Of a stretch of DNA of 37,484 bases, positions 26,107 to 35,870 are shown one piece after another. A program made the translations under genes and the position numbers. The stretch is from Deltaproteobacteria bacterium (lineage in GTDB: Bacteria > Desulfobacterota > BSN033 > UBA1163): assembly GCA_016875195.1 (NCBI GenBank), contig VGRY01000042.1, positions 1 to 37,484 on the forward strand, in the 5' to 3' direction. How positions within the stretch are numbered: position 1 is the stretch's first letter; each line of letters opens with the position of its first letter. The notes beneath the pieces were generated by a model. The model worked only from the letters and a program-made list of their open reading frames with translations, was not told the origin of the DNA and did no database searches.

Positions 26107-27921
26107 CTACTCTTCTTCGCTCTTGGTCAGATCTTCGAACCGGATATCCAGTCCGAGGACGCCTTTGATCTCTCCTGCTTCGCTGCGAATCGGCCCGGAG
26201 AGAGTGATACAGAGCGCGCCGGTATGCTTCGAAGAATAAAGGTCGGTGACGTGAATCTTCCCATCCTTTAATGGATTGATAAACCAGGGGCGATCAGAGT
26301 AATTCTCCCCTACTGGGACATTGGCGAACTTCGCTTGATCGACTGGCTGGCAGATGGTCCGCGTAATCTTTATCCCATATAGGTTGACCACATAAACATA
26401 CTGCAAATAGGGATATTCATCCACCATGGATTGCAAGATAGGCTCGATCTGTTCTGCATTCATCGACTTCATTCCGGGCTCCTCGATCACCCGTTCGATG
26501 ATGTGATAAGCCATCTCTCTCGCCCTTGCTTTCAACATATCGAACTCTGAGACGAAGATCTCAGCGAGATATTTTCTGGCCACTTTCTCCATCTCCTGGT
26601 CGGAGATCGCAGTCGTTCTTCCATCCTCATATTGCTTCGTTACCCAGCGGTTCATCTTTCCCACCCCCGGATGGGTCTTTTCGACCCTGTCTTTTCCGGT
26701 AAGGGCAAAGTGGGAGTTGATCCACTGGGCAATGCCAGCCAATCCGGATTTATCATTGACCGAAATTGAAATAGGACGGTTCAAAATCTTGGAGGTGTTG
26801 AAGATATTATAGATCTCTTCGTTTTTCAGAATGCCGTCCGCATGAATGCCTGCGCTTGTGGAATTAAAGGCGGCTCCAACAAAAGGCATATTGGGAGGAA
26901 TGTGGACGCCGATGTTACGTTCTAAATAATTCCGGATCTCGGTGATCATCGTCGTATCAATCCCATTGTTGTGACCTACCAGGCTAATATATTCCATGAC
27001 GAGCCCTTCGATGGGTGCATTGCCCGTCCTCTCTCCAAAGCCCAGGAGGGTGCCATTGGCTGACGAGCACCCATAGAGCCAGGCGGTGGTCGCATTGATC
27101 AAACCCTTGTAGAAATCGTTATGGCCATGCCACTCCAGGCATTCGGAAGGCACTCCGGCATCATCGATCAGAGCCCGTATGATCTTTGGCACACATCGCG
27201 GAAGGGCTGCCCCCGGATAGGTGACACCATAACCCAGGGTATCGCAGAGCCGGATCTTGACCGGCAGTTTGGCCTCTTCGGAAAGTCGCATGATATCCTG
27301 TGCAAAGGGAATACAGAACCCATAAATATCTGCGCGGGTGACATCTTCAAAGTGGCACCTCGGTGTGATCCCCAGATCCAGAGCTGCAGAAACAATGGAG
27401 AGATACTCCCGCAACACCACCCTCCGGTTCTTCTTCAATTTTAAGAAGATATGGTAATCGGATACCGAAGTGAGGATCCCTGTCTCTTTCAGCCCCATCT
27501 CTTTGACCAGCTTGAAATCCTCTTTGACGGCGCGAATCCATCCGGTGATCTCGGGATATCGGTAATTTCTTTCCTGGCACCGTCTCAACGCTTCCTTGTC
27601 CTTATCGCTATAAAGGAAGAATTCGCACTGACGTATCACCCCATTCACGCCTCCGAGTTTGTGGAGCATGTCATAAAGGTCAACGATCTGATCCACGGTA
27701 TAGGGGGGCCTTGCCTGTTGCCCATCGCGAAACGTGGTATCGGTAATAAAGATTTCCTCAGGTGGATCGATGAAGACAAACCGGTTGTCGAATTCGGTCC
27801 GGCAGACTTCATCATAAGGGAAGACATGCCGGTAGAGATTCGGCTCCTGGATATCCAGAAGTGGAAACTGGGTAGTCGCCACTTTGCCTTGAAATGCCTT
27901 CTTTTTCTTTGCAATGGCCAT
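26107..27921 (-). CDS. Probable Re-citrate synthase-like enzyme fused to a C-terminal Cache-type domain
   Basis: 604 residues. Residues about 50-445 are an HMGL/isopropylmalate-synthase-type barrel with TDTTFRDGQQARPPYTV (60-76), metal-binding HGHND (265-269) and GFGERTGNAPIEG (294-306). The DGQQARPPYT signature and the LHKLGG...RQCEFF stretch are what I associate with Re-citrate synthases of anaerobes, which form citrate from acetyl-CoA and oxaloacetate. About residues 495-598 look like a Cache/PDC-type sensor domain: YVYVVNLYG, RPWFINPLKDG, VTDLYSSKHTGALCITLSGPI and GVLGLDIRFEDL. There is no membrane segment, so the domain would be cytoplasmic. Homocitrate or other malate synthase activity is the main alternative. 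ATG 27921 has AGGAGAATAG upstream. Confidence 0.75.
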   Translation of the reverse strand: MAIAKKKKAFQGKVATTQFPLLDIQEPNLYRHVFPYDEVCRTEFDNRFVFIDPPEEIFITDTTFRDGQQARPPYTVDQIVDLYDMLHKLGGVNGVIRQCEFFLYSDKDKEALRRCQERNYRYPEITGWIRAVKEDFKLVKEMGLKETGILTSVSDYHIFLKLKKNRRVVLREYLSIVSAALDLGITPRCHFEDVTRADIYGFCIPFAQDIMRLSEEAKLPVKIRLCDTLGYGVTYPGAALPRCVPKIIRALIDDAGVPSECLEWHGHNDFYKGLINATTAWLYGCSSANGTLLGFGERTGNAPIEGLVMEYISLVGHNNGIDTTMITEIRNYLERNIGVHIPPNMPFVGAAFNSTSAGIHADGILKNEEIYNIFNTSKILNRPISISVNDKSGLAGIAQWINSHFALTGKDRVEKTHPGVGKMNRWVTKQYEDGRTTAISDQEMEKVARKYLAEIFVSEFDMLKARAREMAYHIIERVIEEPGMKSMNAEQIEPILQSMVDEYPYLQYVYVVNLYGIKITRTICQPVDQAKFANVPVGENYSDRPWFINPLKDGKIHVTDLYSSKHTGALCITLSGPIRSEAGEIKGVLGLDIRFEDLTKSEEE

Positions 27922-27942
27922 TCTATTCTCCTCGTTTTAAAA

Positions 27943-28106
27943 GTTTAACGGGTTGTTGAAAAAATCATTTTTATTCAGGATGCTCAAAAATGCCCAGATA
28001 CGAGGCGCCCGAAATCCTGAGGAGTGAGGCGTACCTGGGTGTACGCCGCAACGACGAAGGATAAGGGGAACGAAGCAGATGGGTGTTTTTCAGCATCCTG
28101 TTAAAC
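27943..28106. repeat. Dispersed palindromic repeat, GTTTAACGGG...CCTGTTAAAC type
   Basis: The left end GTTTAACGGGTTGTTGAAAA (27943 on) is an imperfect inverted copy of the right end TTTTTCAGCATCCTGTTAAA (ending about 28106). Inside is TACCTGGGTGTACGCCGCAA, a form I associate with dispersed repeats of Desulfobacterota genomes. The right arm overlaps the stop codon of aspS. No ORF is inside. Confidence 0.7.
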
Positions 28107-29879
28107 TTTCAATTTAATCCACAGTTCATCGAGTTGTTTTCCATCGACCTTTGAAGGGGCGTCGGTCATCAAACAGGTTCCCTTCTGGGTTTTAGGAAAG
28201 GCGATCACATCCCGGATCGACTCTGAATGGCTCAGGATCATGGCGAGCCGGTCGAACCCGAAAGCGATCCCTCCGTGAGGAGGGGTCCCGTATTCGAGTG
28301 CCTCTAATAGGAACCCGAACCTTTCCTTCGCCTCTTCCTCCCCCATCCCCAGCTTTTCAAAAAGAAGGGCTTGGACTTCCTTTAGATGATTCCGGATACT
28401 CCCCCCCCCGATCTCAGAACCATTTAAGACGAGGTCATAGGCTTTGGCTCTCACCTCTCCCGGATTTCCCTTCAATTTAGGAATATCCTCATCCTTCGGA
28501 GCGGTGAAAGGGTGGTGGACTGCCACATATCTTTTTTCTGACTCATCATATTCTAAGAGAGGGAAATCCAGAATCCACACGAACCCGTATTCCTCTTCGG
28601 CAATAAGCCCTAATTTCCTGCCGAGATGGAGGCGGAGGTTTGCCAGCGATTGATTCACAACCTTTGAAGGACCGGCGATCAGGAGAAGGAGATCACCCTC
28701 GGTGGCCTCCATGGTTTTATCTATGGCTATTCTTTCTTCATCGCTGATGAATTTCTGGAGGGTGGATTGCCACTGATTCCGCCCCACTTTGGCCGAAATC
28801 AGACCTTTGGCTCCATAGTCATAGACAAAATGGGTAAGATCATCAATTTCCTTCCGCGAAAAATTTGCCCCGCCCTTTACATTAATCGCCTTGATGATCC
28901 CTCCTCCGCTCAGTGTATCCTGAAACAACTTAAAGGTCGAACCTTTCAGCGATTTGGATAGATCCCTCAATTCCAAACCGAAGCGGATATCCGGCTTATC
29001 CAGTCCATACCGGTCCATCGCCTCATCATAGCTCAACACCGGAAACGGAGTCTTAAGTTCGATGCCCAACACCTCTTTAAAGAGGTGAACCATCAGCCCT
29101 TCCATCGTTCTCCGTACATCCTCAACTGTAACAAAGGACATTTCCGCATCGATCTGTGTAAACTCCGGCTGGCGGTCCGAGCGGAGATCTTCGTCCCTGA
29201 AACATTTCACGATCTGAAAGTATCGGTCAAAACCGGCGACCATCAGAATCTGTTTGAAAAGTTGAGGAGATTGCGGCAGGGCGTAAAAATGGCCCGGGCT
29301 GAGACGGCTCGGCACAAGGAAATCTCTTGCTCCTTCAGGAGTGGACTTGGTGAGCATGGGTGTTTCGACCTCCAGAAAACCATGGCGGTCGAAATAATTT
29401 CTCACCTCCTTACCGAGTTGATGCCGGAGAATCAGGTTCTTCTGCAAACCCGGTTTTCTCAGATCGAGATACCGATATTTAAGTCGTGTATTTTCTTCGA
29501 CCTTTTCATCATCTTCAATAAGAAATGGCGGGGTCTTAGAGGGATTGAGAATCTTCACCTCTTTGACAGCTACCTCGATTTCTCCGGTGGCGAGCTTGGA
29601 ATTTGCCGTTCCCTCGGGCCTCAAAACAACTTCTCCTCTGACTCCGACGACATATTCGTTTCGCAGGGTTTGAACCTTCTCATACGCCTCGCGATTCGCC
29701 TCGGGGTTGAAAACCGTTTGTACAAGGCCATAGCGGTCCCTCACCTCGATGAAGATGAGACCTCCGAGGTCTCGCCTCCTCTGAACCCATCCCAGGAGAG
29801 TCACTTCCCGGCCCCTATCCTCCTTCCGGAGGTTTCCACAGTAATCTGTCCGCTTCCAGTCGCCCAAAAAATCAATCAT
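28101..29879 (-). CDS. aspS: Aspartyl-tRNA synthetase
   Basis: 592 residues, the bacterial AspRS length. An N-terminal OB-fold anticodon domain ([22 protein letters not shown], about 29-50) precedes the class II catalytic core with [20 protein letters not shown] (motif 2), an inserted GAD-type domain (about 300-420) and motif 3 [13 protein letters not shown] near the C-terminus. It charges tRNA-Asp (and perhaps tRNA-Asn, if nondiscriminating). It is a housekeeping gene at the head of the minus-strand run, with AGGACTAAACA before ATG. Its stop codon lies inside a dispersed repeat arm. Confidence 0.97.
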   Translation of the reverse strand: MIDFLGDWKRTDYCGNLRKEDRGREVTLLGWVQRRRDLGGLIFIEVRDRYGLVQTVFNPEANREAYEKVQTLRNEYVVGVRGEVVLRPEGTANSKLATGEIEVAVKEVKILNPSKTPPFLIEDDEKVEENTRLKYRYLDLRKPGLQKNLILRHQLGKEVRNYFDRHGFLEVETPMLTKSTPEGARDFLVPSRLSPGHFYALPQSPQLFKQILMVAGFDRYFQIVKCFRDEDLRSDRQPEFTQIDAEMSFVTVEDVRRTMEGLMVHLFKEVLGIELKTPFPVLSYDEAMDRYGLDKPDIRFGLELRDLSKSLKGSTFKLFQDTLSGGGIIKAINVKGGANFSRKEIDDLTHFVYDYGAKGLISAKVGRNQWQSTLQKFISDEERIAIDKTMEATEGDLLLLIAGPSKVVNQSLANLRLHLGRKLGLIAEEEYGFVWILDFPLLEYDESEKRYVAVHHPFTAPKDEDIPKLKGNPGEVRAKAYDLVLNGSEIGGGSIRNHLKEVQALLFEKLGMGEEEAKERFGFLLEALEYGTPPHGGIAFGFDRLAMILSHSESIRDVIAFPKTQKGTCLMTDAPSKVDGKQLDELWIKLKV

Positions 29880-29882
29880 TGT

Positions 29883-30060
29883 TTAGTCCTATCGACTTAT
29901 AGTTTGATTGTCTGATCGTCTCGTAGTTCAATCATTTTTCCATTAACTATGCAGCTAAAAGACCATTCGATTCCCCAACTTAGTCCTATCGTCTTATAAT
30001 TTTGTCTTTTTTTGACGATGAGACGACACGACTAATGACCATCCGACTTTAAAATCATGA
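29883..30060. repeat. Gap upstream of aspS with direct and inverted repeats
   Basis: The word TTAGTCCTATCGACTTATAG (29883) recurs as TTAGTCCTATCGTCTTATAA (29980). TCTGATCGTCTCGTAG and GACGATGAGACGA are partly complementary. The aspS promoter must lie here, but I see no convincing -35/-10 pair. The rest of this 270-bp gap shows nothing else recognisable. Confidence 0.5.
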
Positions 30061-30149
30061 TAACTGAATCTCATATAAGGGTCAAGGAGTTAGGCCCTCT
30101 GAAAGGATTGGATTAAAAAATATTTCCTCAACGATCACCTGCTTGGAGT

Positions 30150-31286
30150 TCACTCAAGGTGAGATTGCGTTAGGCGGATTAGCCAGTTACCAAAAACCGG
30201 GTCCACTAAGATGTAGAGATTATCTCTCTTCTCAATGTAATCAAGTTCCAATAATCTTTTTAAAGCGCCTTGGACGCCACCAATTGAACCTAGGCTGTGT
30301 CTTGCCAAATACTCGATTGAATAAGGTTTGCCTGTTGGCTCATGGGCAAGAGCGGAAACCAACTTTGTCTGTTGCAATGAGAGTCCCTGGATCATGGCCT
30401 CGAAGATGATGCTCTCTTCCTCTATGGTGTTTGTAAACCCCTTGATATAATCCTTTTCGGTGACTTCCTTTCCAGAAATTTCAAAGATTGAATAAGGCAT
30501 TCTTTGAATATAATAGGGATAGGCACCGGTCTTTTCCACAATCTTCTGCGCAATTTCCATCGGGCATATCTTGCCTCCGCGTTTGAATTGCTCCATGATA
30601 AAATTGATGCTTTCGTCAATCGGAAGAGGCCCTAATGGGTAGTTGATTGAACTTCGATAAAAAGGGCGTTTCTTTTCATTGAACATATCACGAAGCACCC
30701 TCCTCCTGCTACCCACGAAAAAATAGGATGCATTGCTGTGTGTCTGAATATGGCTTCTTAATAAACCCTCGAGTTGAAGAGACTCATTCAATTCCGAAAT
30801 TTCTTGAAATTCATCGAAGACGATGTGCACTCCCTTTCCATGCTCTTGAATGAATTTCCCGAATCCTGAAAAGGTCTCTTCCAATAACTCAATCCCTCTC
30901 GTCGCCCTTGTCGTTTCGACGCTAAGAGATACCCCGTATTCGGAATCAGGTCTGATCACAGGTCTCCACAACGATAAGAATTTCATCGCCTTTTTGAATA
31001 TGTTTTCATCCTTATGACAATATGAATAGAACCGGGATGCAATTCTCCCGGCCATGTCTTCTATGGAATCCACACCGAATAGATCTACATAGATTGTTAA
31101 GAAATCCAGATCCTTCAGTTTTTCTTGTATCCGTTTCACCAGAGATGTCTTCCCATACCTCCTCGGAGAGAAGATGACAACATTGGCCCTGTTTCTGGCA
31201 TGGGAGAACAGTCCATCGAGTTCTTTTTTTCTGTCACAGAATGGGGCATCAGTAGGTAACGCTCTGAAATAAAAAGGATTTTTCAA
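30150..31286 (-). CDS. P-loop ATPase, archaeal-ATPase/AAA type, with C-terminal winged-helix-like region
   Basis: 378 residues. The N-terminus PFYFRALPTDAPFCDRKKELD and Walker A SPRRYGKTSLVKRI (about 40-53) are followed by Walker B HIVFDEFQEI and a sensor-like FVGSRRR. The C-terminal part (about 290-378: GLSLQQTKLVSALAHEP, GGVQGALKRLLELDYIEK) looks like a winged-helix. This is the family of standalone ATPases frequent in archaea and anaerobes, of unclear function, often accessory. The start is TTG 31286 with AAAGGA upstream and no better codon. It stands alone, divergent from the PEP-CTERM gene. Confidence 0.82.
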   Translation of the reverse strand: MKNPFYFRALPTDAPFCDRKKELDGLFSHARNRANVVIFSPRRYGKTSLVKRIQEKLKDLDFLTIYVDLFGVDSIEDMAGRIASRFYSYCHKDENIFKKAMKFLSLWRPVIRPDSEYGVSLSVETTRATRGIELLEETFSGFGKFIQEHGKGVHIVFDEFQEISELNESLQLEGLLRSHIQTHSNASYFFVGSRRRVLRDMFNEKKRPFYRSSINYPLGPLPIDESINFIMEQFKRGGKICPMEIAQKIVEKTGAYPYYIQRMPYSIFEISGKEVTEKDYIKGFTNTIEEESIIFEAMIQGLSLQQTKLVSALAHEPTGKPYSIEYLARHSLGSIGGVQGALKRLLELDYIEKRDNLYILVDPVFGNWLIRLTQSHLE

Positions 31287-31307
31287 TTCTATGTCCTTTC
31301 TATAAAG

Positions 31308-31330
31308 TAGTTACTATAGTTTAGTAACTA
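31308..31330. promoter_or_regulatory. Small palindrome in front of the ATPase gene
   Basis: TAGTTACT-ATAGTTT-AGTAACTA has a perfect 8-bp stem 22 bp upstream of the TTG start. A further TAGTTACT occurs at 31429-31436. It may be an operator or chance in AT-rich DNA. The rest of the 302-bp divergent gap is AT-rich apart from the promoter listed next. Confidence 0.35.
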
Positions 31331-31492
31331 AATTACCATAAATCCTTCCAGTTGTAAAGAAAAATAAAAACAAAAATTATTACTTTTACATGAATTTACA
31401 GGACTTTATCGCCTTTAATTCCATTTAATAGTTACTTTAAAAAAGTGGAAAAATATTTCCCTAAATATGTAATATCTTTCCTAATTTTTTAC

Positions 31493-31521
31493 TTGACAAG
31501 GCGCTGAATTTTGTGTATCCA
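31493..31521 (+). promoter_or_regulatory. Promoter for the PEP-CTERM gene
   Basis: TTGACA (31493-31498), 17 bases, TATCCA (31516-31521), about 70 bp before the ATG. An AGGAGG ribosome site at 31573-31578 follows. Confidence 0.55.
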
Positions 31522-31588
31522 AATGCTAAACATACCCCCACCTTAAAAAAACAACATATGATCATTTGAAAAAGGAGGAAAACAAAAA

Positions 31589-32206
31589 ATGAAAGCGAAA
31601 TGTTTAGTCATGGGGTTTCTATTACTCCTTGCCCTTGTTGGAATTAAGGAGACTGAAGCTTATATAATTGACTTTGAATCATTGTCAGATTCGGAAGTCG
31701 TAACGAATCAATTCTCCGGCTTCGGGGTGACTTTTTCAAATGCCACGGCCCTGACTTCCGGTATCTCTCTCAATGAGTTTGAATTTCCACCGTATTCGGG
31801 AGACAATGTTGTTTATGATGATGGGGGGGAAATGATAATAAGTTTTACTATCCCCGTTCTTGATGCGGGAGGCTATTTCACCTATATGGTTCCATTAACA
31901 TTATTCTTTTTCGACGCCCTGGATAATCCATTAGGAACCGTCAATTCAGCCTTCACATCCAATATGGGAATTTCAGGAGATGCAGGTTCCCTTCCCAATG
32001 AATTTTTGAACTTTACATCAGCTTCGGGTATCTCAAAAATGGTGGTCGCCGGGGATATAGCAGGCGGTTCCTTCACCTTGGATGATTTGACTGCGACTCC
32101 TTTATCCGTTCCTGTCCCTGAACCGGGGATCATGATGTTGTTCGGAATATGTGGAATGATCGGAATGGCGGGATATGGACTGAGTTTTATAAAAAGGAAA
32201 ATTTAG
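31589..32206 (+). CDS. PEP-CTERM sorting-domain protein
   Basis: 205 residues. An N-terminal signal peptide (MKAKCLVMGFLLLLALVGIK) leads to a beta-rich secreted domain beginning IIDFESLSDSEVVTNQFSGFGVTF, a form common in exosortase substrates. The last 30 residues are a PEP-CTERM tail: VPEPG (about 176-180), a hydrophobic segment and basic KRKI end. Such proteins are processed by exosortase and exported to the surface or matrix. No exosortase is in the window. Promoter and terminator flank it, so it is probably monocistronic. Confidence 0.92.
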   Translation: MKAKCLVMGFLLLLALVGIKETEAYIIDFESLSDSEVVTNQFSGFGVTFSNATALTSGISLNEFEFPPYSGDNVVYDDGGEMIISFTIPVLDAGGYFTYMVPLTLFFFDALDNPLGTVNSAFTSNMGISGDAGSLPNEFLNFTSASGISKMVVAGDIAGGSFTLDDLTATPLSVPVPEPGIMMLFGICGMIGMAGYGLSFIKRKI

Positions 32207-32276
32207 AATCAAAAAGCTTCAAGTAATAGATAAAGAGCAATTCTAAAATCTCCAAAAAAAGAGGGGGAATATGAGA

Positions 32277-32323
32277 AACAAAAAAGCCTGACATCAAGGA
32301 ATCGGATGTCGGGCTTTTTTGTT
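32277..32323 (+). terminator. Rho-independent terminator after the PEP-CTERM gene
   Basis: AACAAAAAAGCCTGACATC pairs with GATGTCGGGCTTTTTTGTT (one G-T pair), 9-base loop, with a U-run in the right arm. The A-run on the left could also make it work on the opposite strand. Confidence 0.85.
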
Positions 32324-32517
32324 GAAATTTGATAGAGGCTAAAAAGATACTATCTACCCACCGACCAACAACCATTAAATGAATTCCCGAACTTTAATTA
32401 GATTAGTGGTTTCTCAAAAGGAAAATCCATTTGGTAGGGCTTGTCTTGAACAAGGAGGTTTAACCGTAACCATTCGTATAAAATAATTTCCTCAATCTAA
32501 GGGGGGACAAAATTTAA

Positions 32518-32712
32518 ATTGATCTTTGTAATTTGAAAGTCAATTTATGGACTTGTGATACTCTTGTTAGTAACCTGGTTCAGGCTTCACCAAGAAATGG
32601 AACCTATGAAATATATGGAACAGTTTACCCATTTAAATTAAGAAAAGGGGGCATAGAGCATTACAACGGAGCACCAATCTATTTCGATGATTTTTCAGTT
32701 TTCTCCTGGTAG
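32518..32712 (+). pseudogene. Decayed fragment of a secreted-protein gene
   Basis: An open frame of about 64 codons with no ATG, beginning just after a TAA and ending TAG at 32710. The translation looks protein-like: NLVQASPRNGTYEIYGTVYP and APIYFDDFSVFSW, a beta-rich C-terminus resembling ends of extracellular domains. No start or ribosome site fits. It probably remains from a deleted or truncated surface-protein gene. The flanking stretches 32324-32517 and 32713-32819 hold nothing I can name, apart from the GAGGAGGG ribosome site of the next gene. Confidence 0.5.
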
Positions 32713-32819
32713 AGGAAGAAAACCCACATAGACAATTAGAATGGAGCCAGGTGAATCTTAGGTAACACCTGATTCTCTATTCATATTCGGCTGGACTGAT
32801 AAAACTGAGGAGGGATACA

Positions 32820-35627
32820 ATGAGAGAGGACTATTCTGCAAGAACACCTGTGGTTAACGCTGGCAATTTCATGGTTTTTGCACTGTTTTGCTCCATCCTT
32901 TTGCTGCCATTAGGCTCTTTTGCAGCCCCTATTGTCGAAACTCCTTTGCTCACCCCGACTGCAATCAGAGTTGGAATATCAACAGAGGTGACCATCACTG
33001 CAAGAATAACCGATCCAAGTCTAATTGGGTCAAGTGTAAACTTGCACCAACTTAATAGCAGTGGTGCGGTCATAGCAACACTGGGCACTCTTCGTGATGA
33101 TGGGTTAAATGGCGATGCTGTAGCAGGCGACAAAATTTTCACCCTTAAAAAGACTTTCACTCAACCAACTGCTGGGGAAGTTTACCTCCGGGTATCCGCA
33201 GCCTTCCGCGGACTTTTAAAAAGGATTTCCTCCCCAATAGTTAGTTTGAATGTTTTAGCAGTTGAAGCCTTAGCGGAAATTGGCCCAGAAGGCGGAGTGG
33301 TTGAAGTCACGGATCCAAGCAGTCCTATCTATGGGGTCAAAGTCGAAATCCCTGAAGGTGCCTTTACAAACGGGGAATCAGTATCAGTGACAATACAGAT
33401 AACCAACTCTGGCGTACAATTACCCCCAGAGGATTATGAACCCATTACGCATGGAGTAAACATTTCCTGTTCTAGTCCTCTTAAGCGCATTGTGAAGGTC
33501 ATATTGCCCTTCAGAGGGGAGATAGCGCAAAACGATTTAATTGTCATTTCACATTACGATGATGAGGCAGATACATGGAGTACCTTACCAGTCAGTTTTA
33601 TTGATCAGCCCACAAGGACCATAGAGTTTTATACTCCTGGTTTTAGTATCTACCAAGGAATTAAGTTTAGGGGTCTACCCGATGCTGATCAGTTAAACAT
33701 GGACATATTCATGAGATATCAATACCCTATGGAACTAACCAAGTTACAAAATGCTGAGATCAAGACAAATGCATTGGCAGAGTATGAAAGATACCAAACG
33801 GAATTTACCGATAATGTTATTTCCTCGTTGAAAGCTCTGGTTACTATAAAGGACTTAGCTACATCATCATGCGGATTATTATATGGTTATACTCTGGCTG
33901 ATACAATGTCCGCGATATTGCCACACACTCTTGTTAAAGTCTATGAAGCACCTAATTTTGGCGAGTCGTTGGCACCGTTGCTTGACATGTATAAATGTTT
34001 TGGTGAGGGCGTGATAAATGCTGTCTGCTCCGGGGCGCCTTTTTCGGCAGTTATAGCAGAGGAAGTTGTGAAAGCTTGTACTTTGGATGTAATTCGGAAT
34101 GGAGTCAATTTTGGGATTAGGTGGTACTCGTTCCTAGCAACAATAAATGAAACTAAAATTATTAATGAGACCCGCATGGTTATAGACTATTTACAGCTAT
34201 TCTATAGCACGGGTGGTGATCTGGTCAGAATGGCCTACTATGCAAGCGCCGACATGGCGTCAGAGGATGCAATACTGACAGCAATAGGAGATGCATACTA
34301 TAGGAAGGGCTGGTTCTCATGGGATGATTATAATTTGGAACGGGTTAAACAAATGGTGTCGGATTTAGAGGCTGACGTTGCTCGCATTCGGCAGATCGTC
34401 GATGGTGATAATGATCTTATTCCGTCATGGCGAGATAATTGTCCTGGAGTTTATAATCCGGACCAACTGGACACCGATGGAAATGGAATTGGTGATGCCT
34501 GCCAAGATTCAACACCTCCTTCGGCCCCTCAAGATCTTACCTGCGTAGGTGTTTCTCAGACTGAAATCAGTCTTTCATGGGCACCATCAACAGACAATGT
34601 CGGTGTAGCTGGATATAATATTTACAGGTTTGGTTCCTTTATAAAAAATGTTCAAACTACCACAACAACCGATGCTACTTTGAATCCATCTACAATATAT
34701 TGTTATTATGTGACCGCCTATGATGTGGCCCAAAATGAATCTCTTCCAAGTAACTTGGTCTGTCCTACAACACTGAGTCCTCCAGACACAACACCTCCTT
34801 CGGCTCCGCAAAATCTTGTCGGTACGGTTGTTTCCCAAACTGAAATCAGTCTATCATGGACGGCTTCTACCGATAACATCGGTGTCGTTGGTTACAATAT
34901 TTATCGGGATGGTTCCTTCATAGGAACTGTCCAAAGTACCGCGACGACCGATACTTCTTTAAATCCATCCACACAGTATTGCTACTACGTGACTGCTTAT
35001 GATGCGGCGGGTAATGAGTCGGGGCAGAGTGCGGTAGTTTGTGCGACAACCCTTCTTTTCCCGATTTCAACAGTCCTCTTCCAGGATGATTTTGATGACG
35101 GCGATGACAATCAGTGGACTAGAAGTACGGGAGCACAATACTTCAGCGTCGAAAACGGTGAGTACTCGTCTTATATACCACAATGTCGAACCGCCGCGTA
35201 TACATCATCAGGATCTTATAATTGGGGCGACTACATTTTTGAGTTCGATATGATACGTCTCCAAGGTGTCGATATGATAATTCACTTTGGGACTAGGGGA
35301 AAGAGCTATAGACTACAATTTAGAACAGGTTGGTACTGGGATGGCGGTAATAACTACTTAATCTTTGGGTATTCATCAAGCTCATTAATTTTTTATAACT
35401 ACACGGTCCCTTTAAACACATGGTACAGTGTCCGAGTAGAATGCGTGAACAACCGGATAAAAGTCTATGCAAAACCGAGAAATGGTGCGTCTTATACTCT
35501 AGTGGTTGACTTCATTGATACCATCGGAACATCACTATCAGGCTACGTAGCGTTCGCTCCATGGAGTGGCGATGCATGTGTTTATCACGTACACTATGAT
35601 AATGTCAAGGTAACTTCGCTGCCGTAG
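32820..35627 (+). CDS. Large secreted multidomain protein with thrombospondin-3 and two fibronectin-III repeats
   Basis: 935 residues. A long-leader signal peptide ends near residue 35 (LLLPLGSFA-AP). Residues about 36-145 form a beta domain, about 150-275 a ZU5-like/secreted domain (IPEGAFTNGESVSVTI), and about 280-525 a helical region. At 527-560 there is a calcium-binding thrombospondin-3 repeat (DNCPGVYNPDQLDTDGNGIGD). Two fibronectin-III domains follow (about 564-653, 657-745), each starting TPPSAPQ(D/N)L. The C-terminus (750-935) resembles a concanavalin-like lectin/glucanase fold (FQDDFDDGDDNQW). No anchor is visible, so it is secreted or noncovalently surface-bound, possibly adhesive or polysaccharide-binding. 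GAGGAGGG precedes ATG. Confidence 0.85.
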   Translation: MREDYSARTPVVNAGNFMVFALFCSILLLPLGSFAAPIVETPLLTPTAIRVGISTEVTITARITDPSLIGSSVNLHQLNSSGAVIATLGTLRDDGLNGDAVAGDKIFTLKKTFTQPTAGEVYLRVSAAFRGLLKRISSPIVSLNVLAVEALAEIGPEGGVVEVTDPSSPIYGVKVEIPEGAFTNGESVSVTIQITNSGVQLPPEDYEPITHGVNISCSSPLKRIVKVILPFRGEIAQNDLIVISHYDDEADTWSTLPVSFIDQPTRTIEFYTPGFSIYQGIKFRGLPDADQLNMDIFMRYQYPMELTKLQNAEIKTNALAEYERYQTEFTDNVISSLKALVTIKDLATSSCGLLYGYTLADTMSAILPHTLVKVYEAPNFGESLAPLLDMYKCFGEGVINAVCSGAPFSAVIAEEVVKACTLDVIRNGVNFGIRWYSFLATINETKIINETRMVIDYLQLFYSTGGDLVRMAYYASADMASEDAILTAIGDAYYRKGWFSWDDYNLERVKQMVSDLEADVARIRQIVDGDNDLIPSWRDNCPGVYNPDQLDTDGNGIGDACQDSTPPSAPQDLTCVGVSQTEISLSWAPSTDNVGVAGYNIYRFGSFIKNVQTTTTTDATLNPSTIYCYYVTAYDVAQNESLPSNLVCPTTLSPPDTTPPSAPQNLVGTVVSQTEISLSWTASTDNIGVVGYNIYRDGSFIGTVQSTATTDTSLNPSTQYCYYVTAYDAAGNESGQSAVVCATTLLFPISTVLFQDDFDDGDDNQWTRSTGAQYFSVENGEYSSYIPQCRTAAYTSSGSYNWGDYIFEFDMIRLQGVDMIIHFGTRGKSYRLQFRTGWYWDGGNNYLIFGYSSSSLIFYNYTVPLNTWYSVRVECVNNRIKVYAKPRNGASYTLVVDFIDTIGTSLSGYVAFAPWSGDACVYHVHYDNVKVTSLP

Positions 35628-35706
35628 GTGCTTGCGATTTATATCTTGCCTTGTGGTTAACACTATACACTTTGCGCTATGCGATTCTTTGATTGAGGGG
35701 GAGACT

Positions 35707-35811
35707 ATGAAACAAAAACAAACTTCGAATGATCATATTCTGGAATCATTGATTATCTCTATCCCCTTTTTCTTTCCCGTAATTTCCTGCACTGAAACAG
35801 ATTTCCATTAA
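35707..35811 (+). CDS. Candidate 34-residue small protein upstream of the RiPP precursor
   Basis: ATG at 35707 after GAGGGGGAGACT, a strong ribosome site. The frame (MKQKQTSNDHILES, hydrophobic IISIPFFFPVIS, then CTETDFH) ends TAA at 35809. The hydrophobic part is short for a membrane segment. It might be a second peptide, a lipoprotein-like leader or a chance ORF. Its placement 59 bp before the putative precursor peptide is the reason to list it. Confidence 0.4.
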   Translation: MKQKQTSNDHILESLIISIPFFFPVISCTETDFH

Positions 35812-35870
35812 TAATGTATCAGGTCAGGAGCGTTGCGTTTTGTCTATTTAACTTCATGGAGGTAAGAAAA

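Noticed and set aside
34511..35060. Repeated FN3 segments as a genomic duplication of interest
   Set aside because: Tandem fibronectin-III domains are routine in secreted proteins; the two have diverged and need no special explanation.
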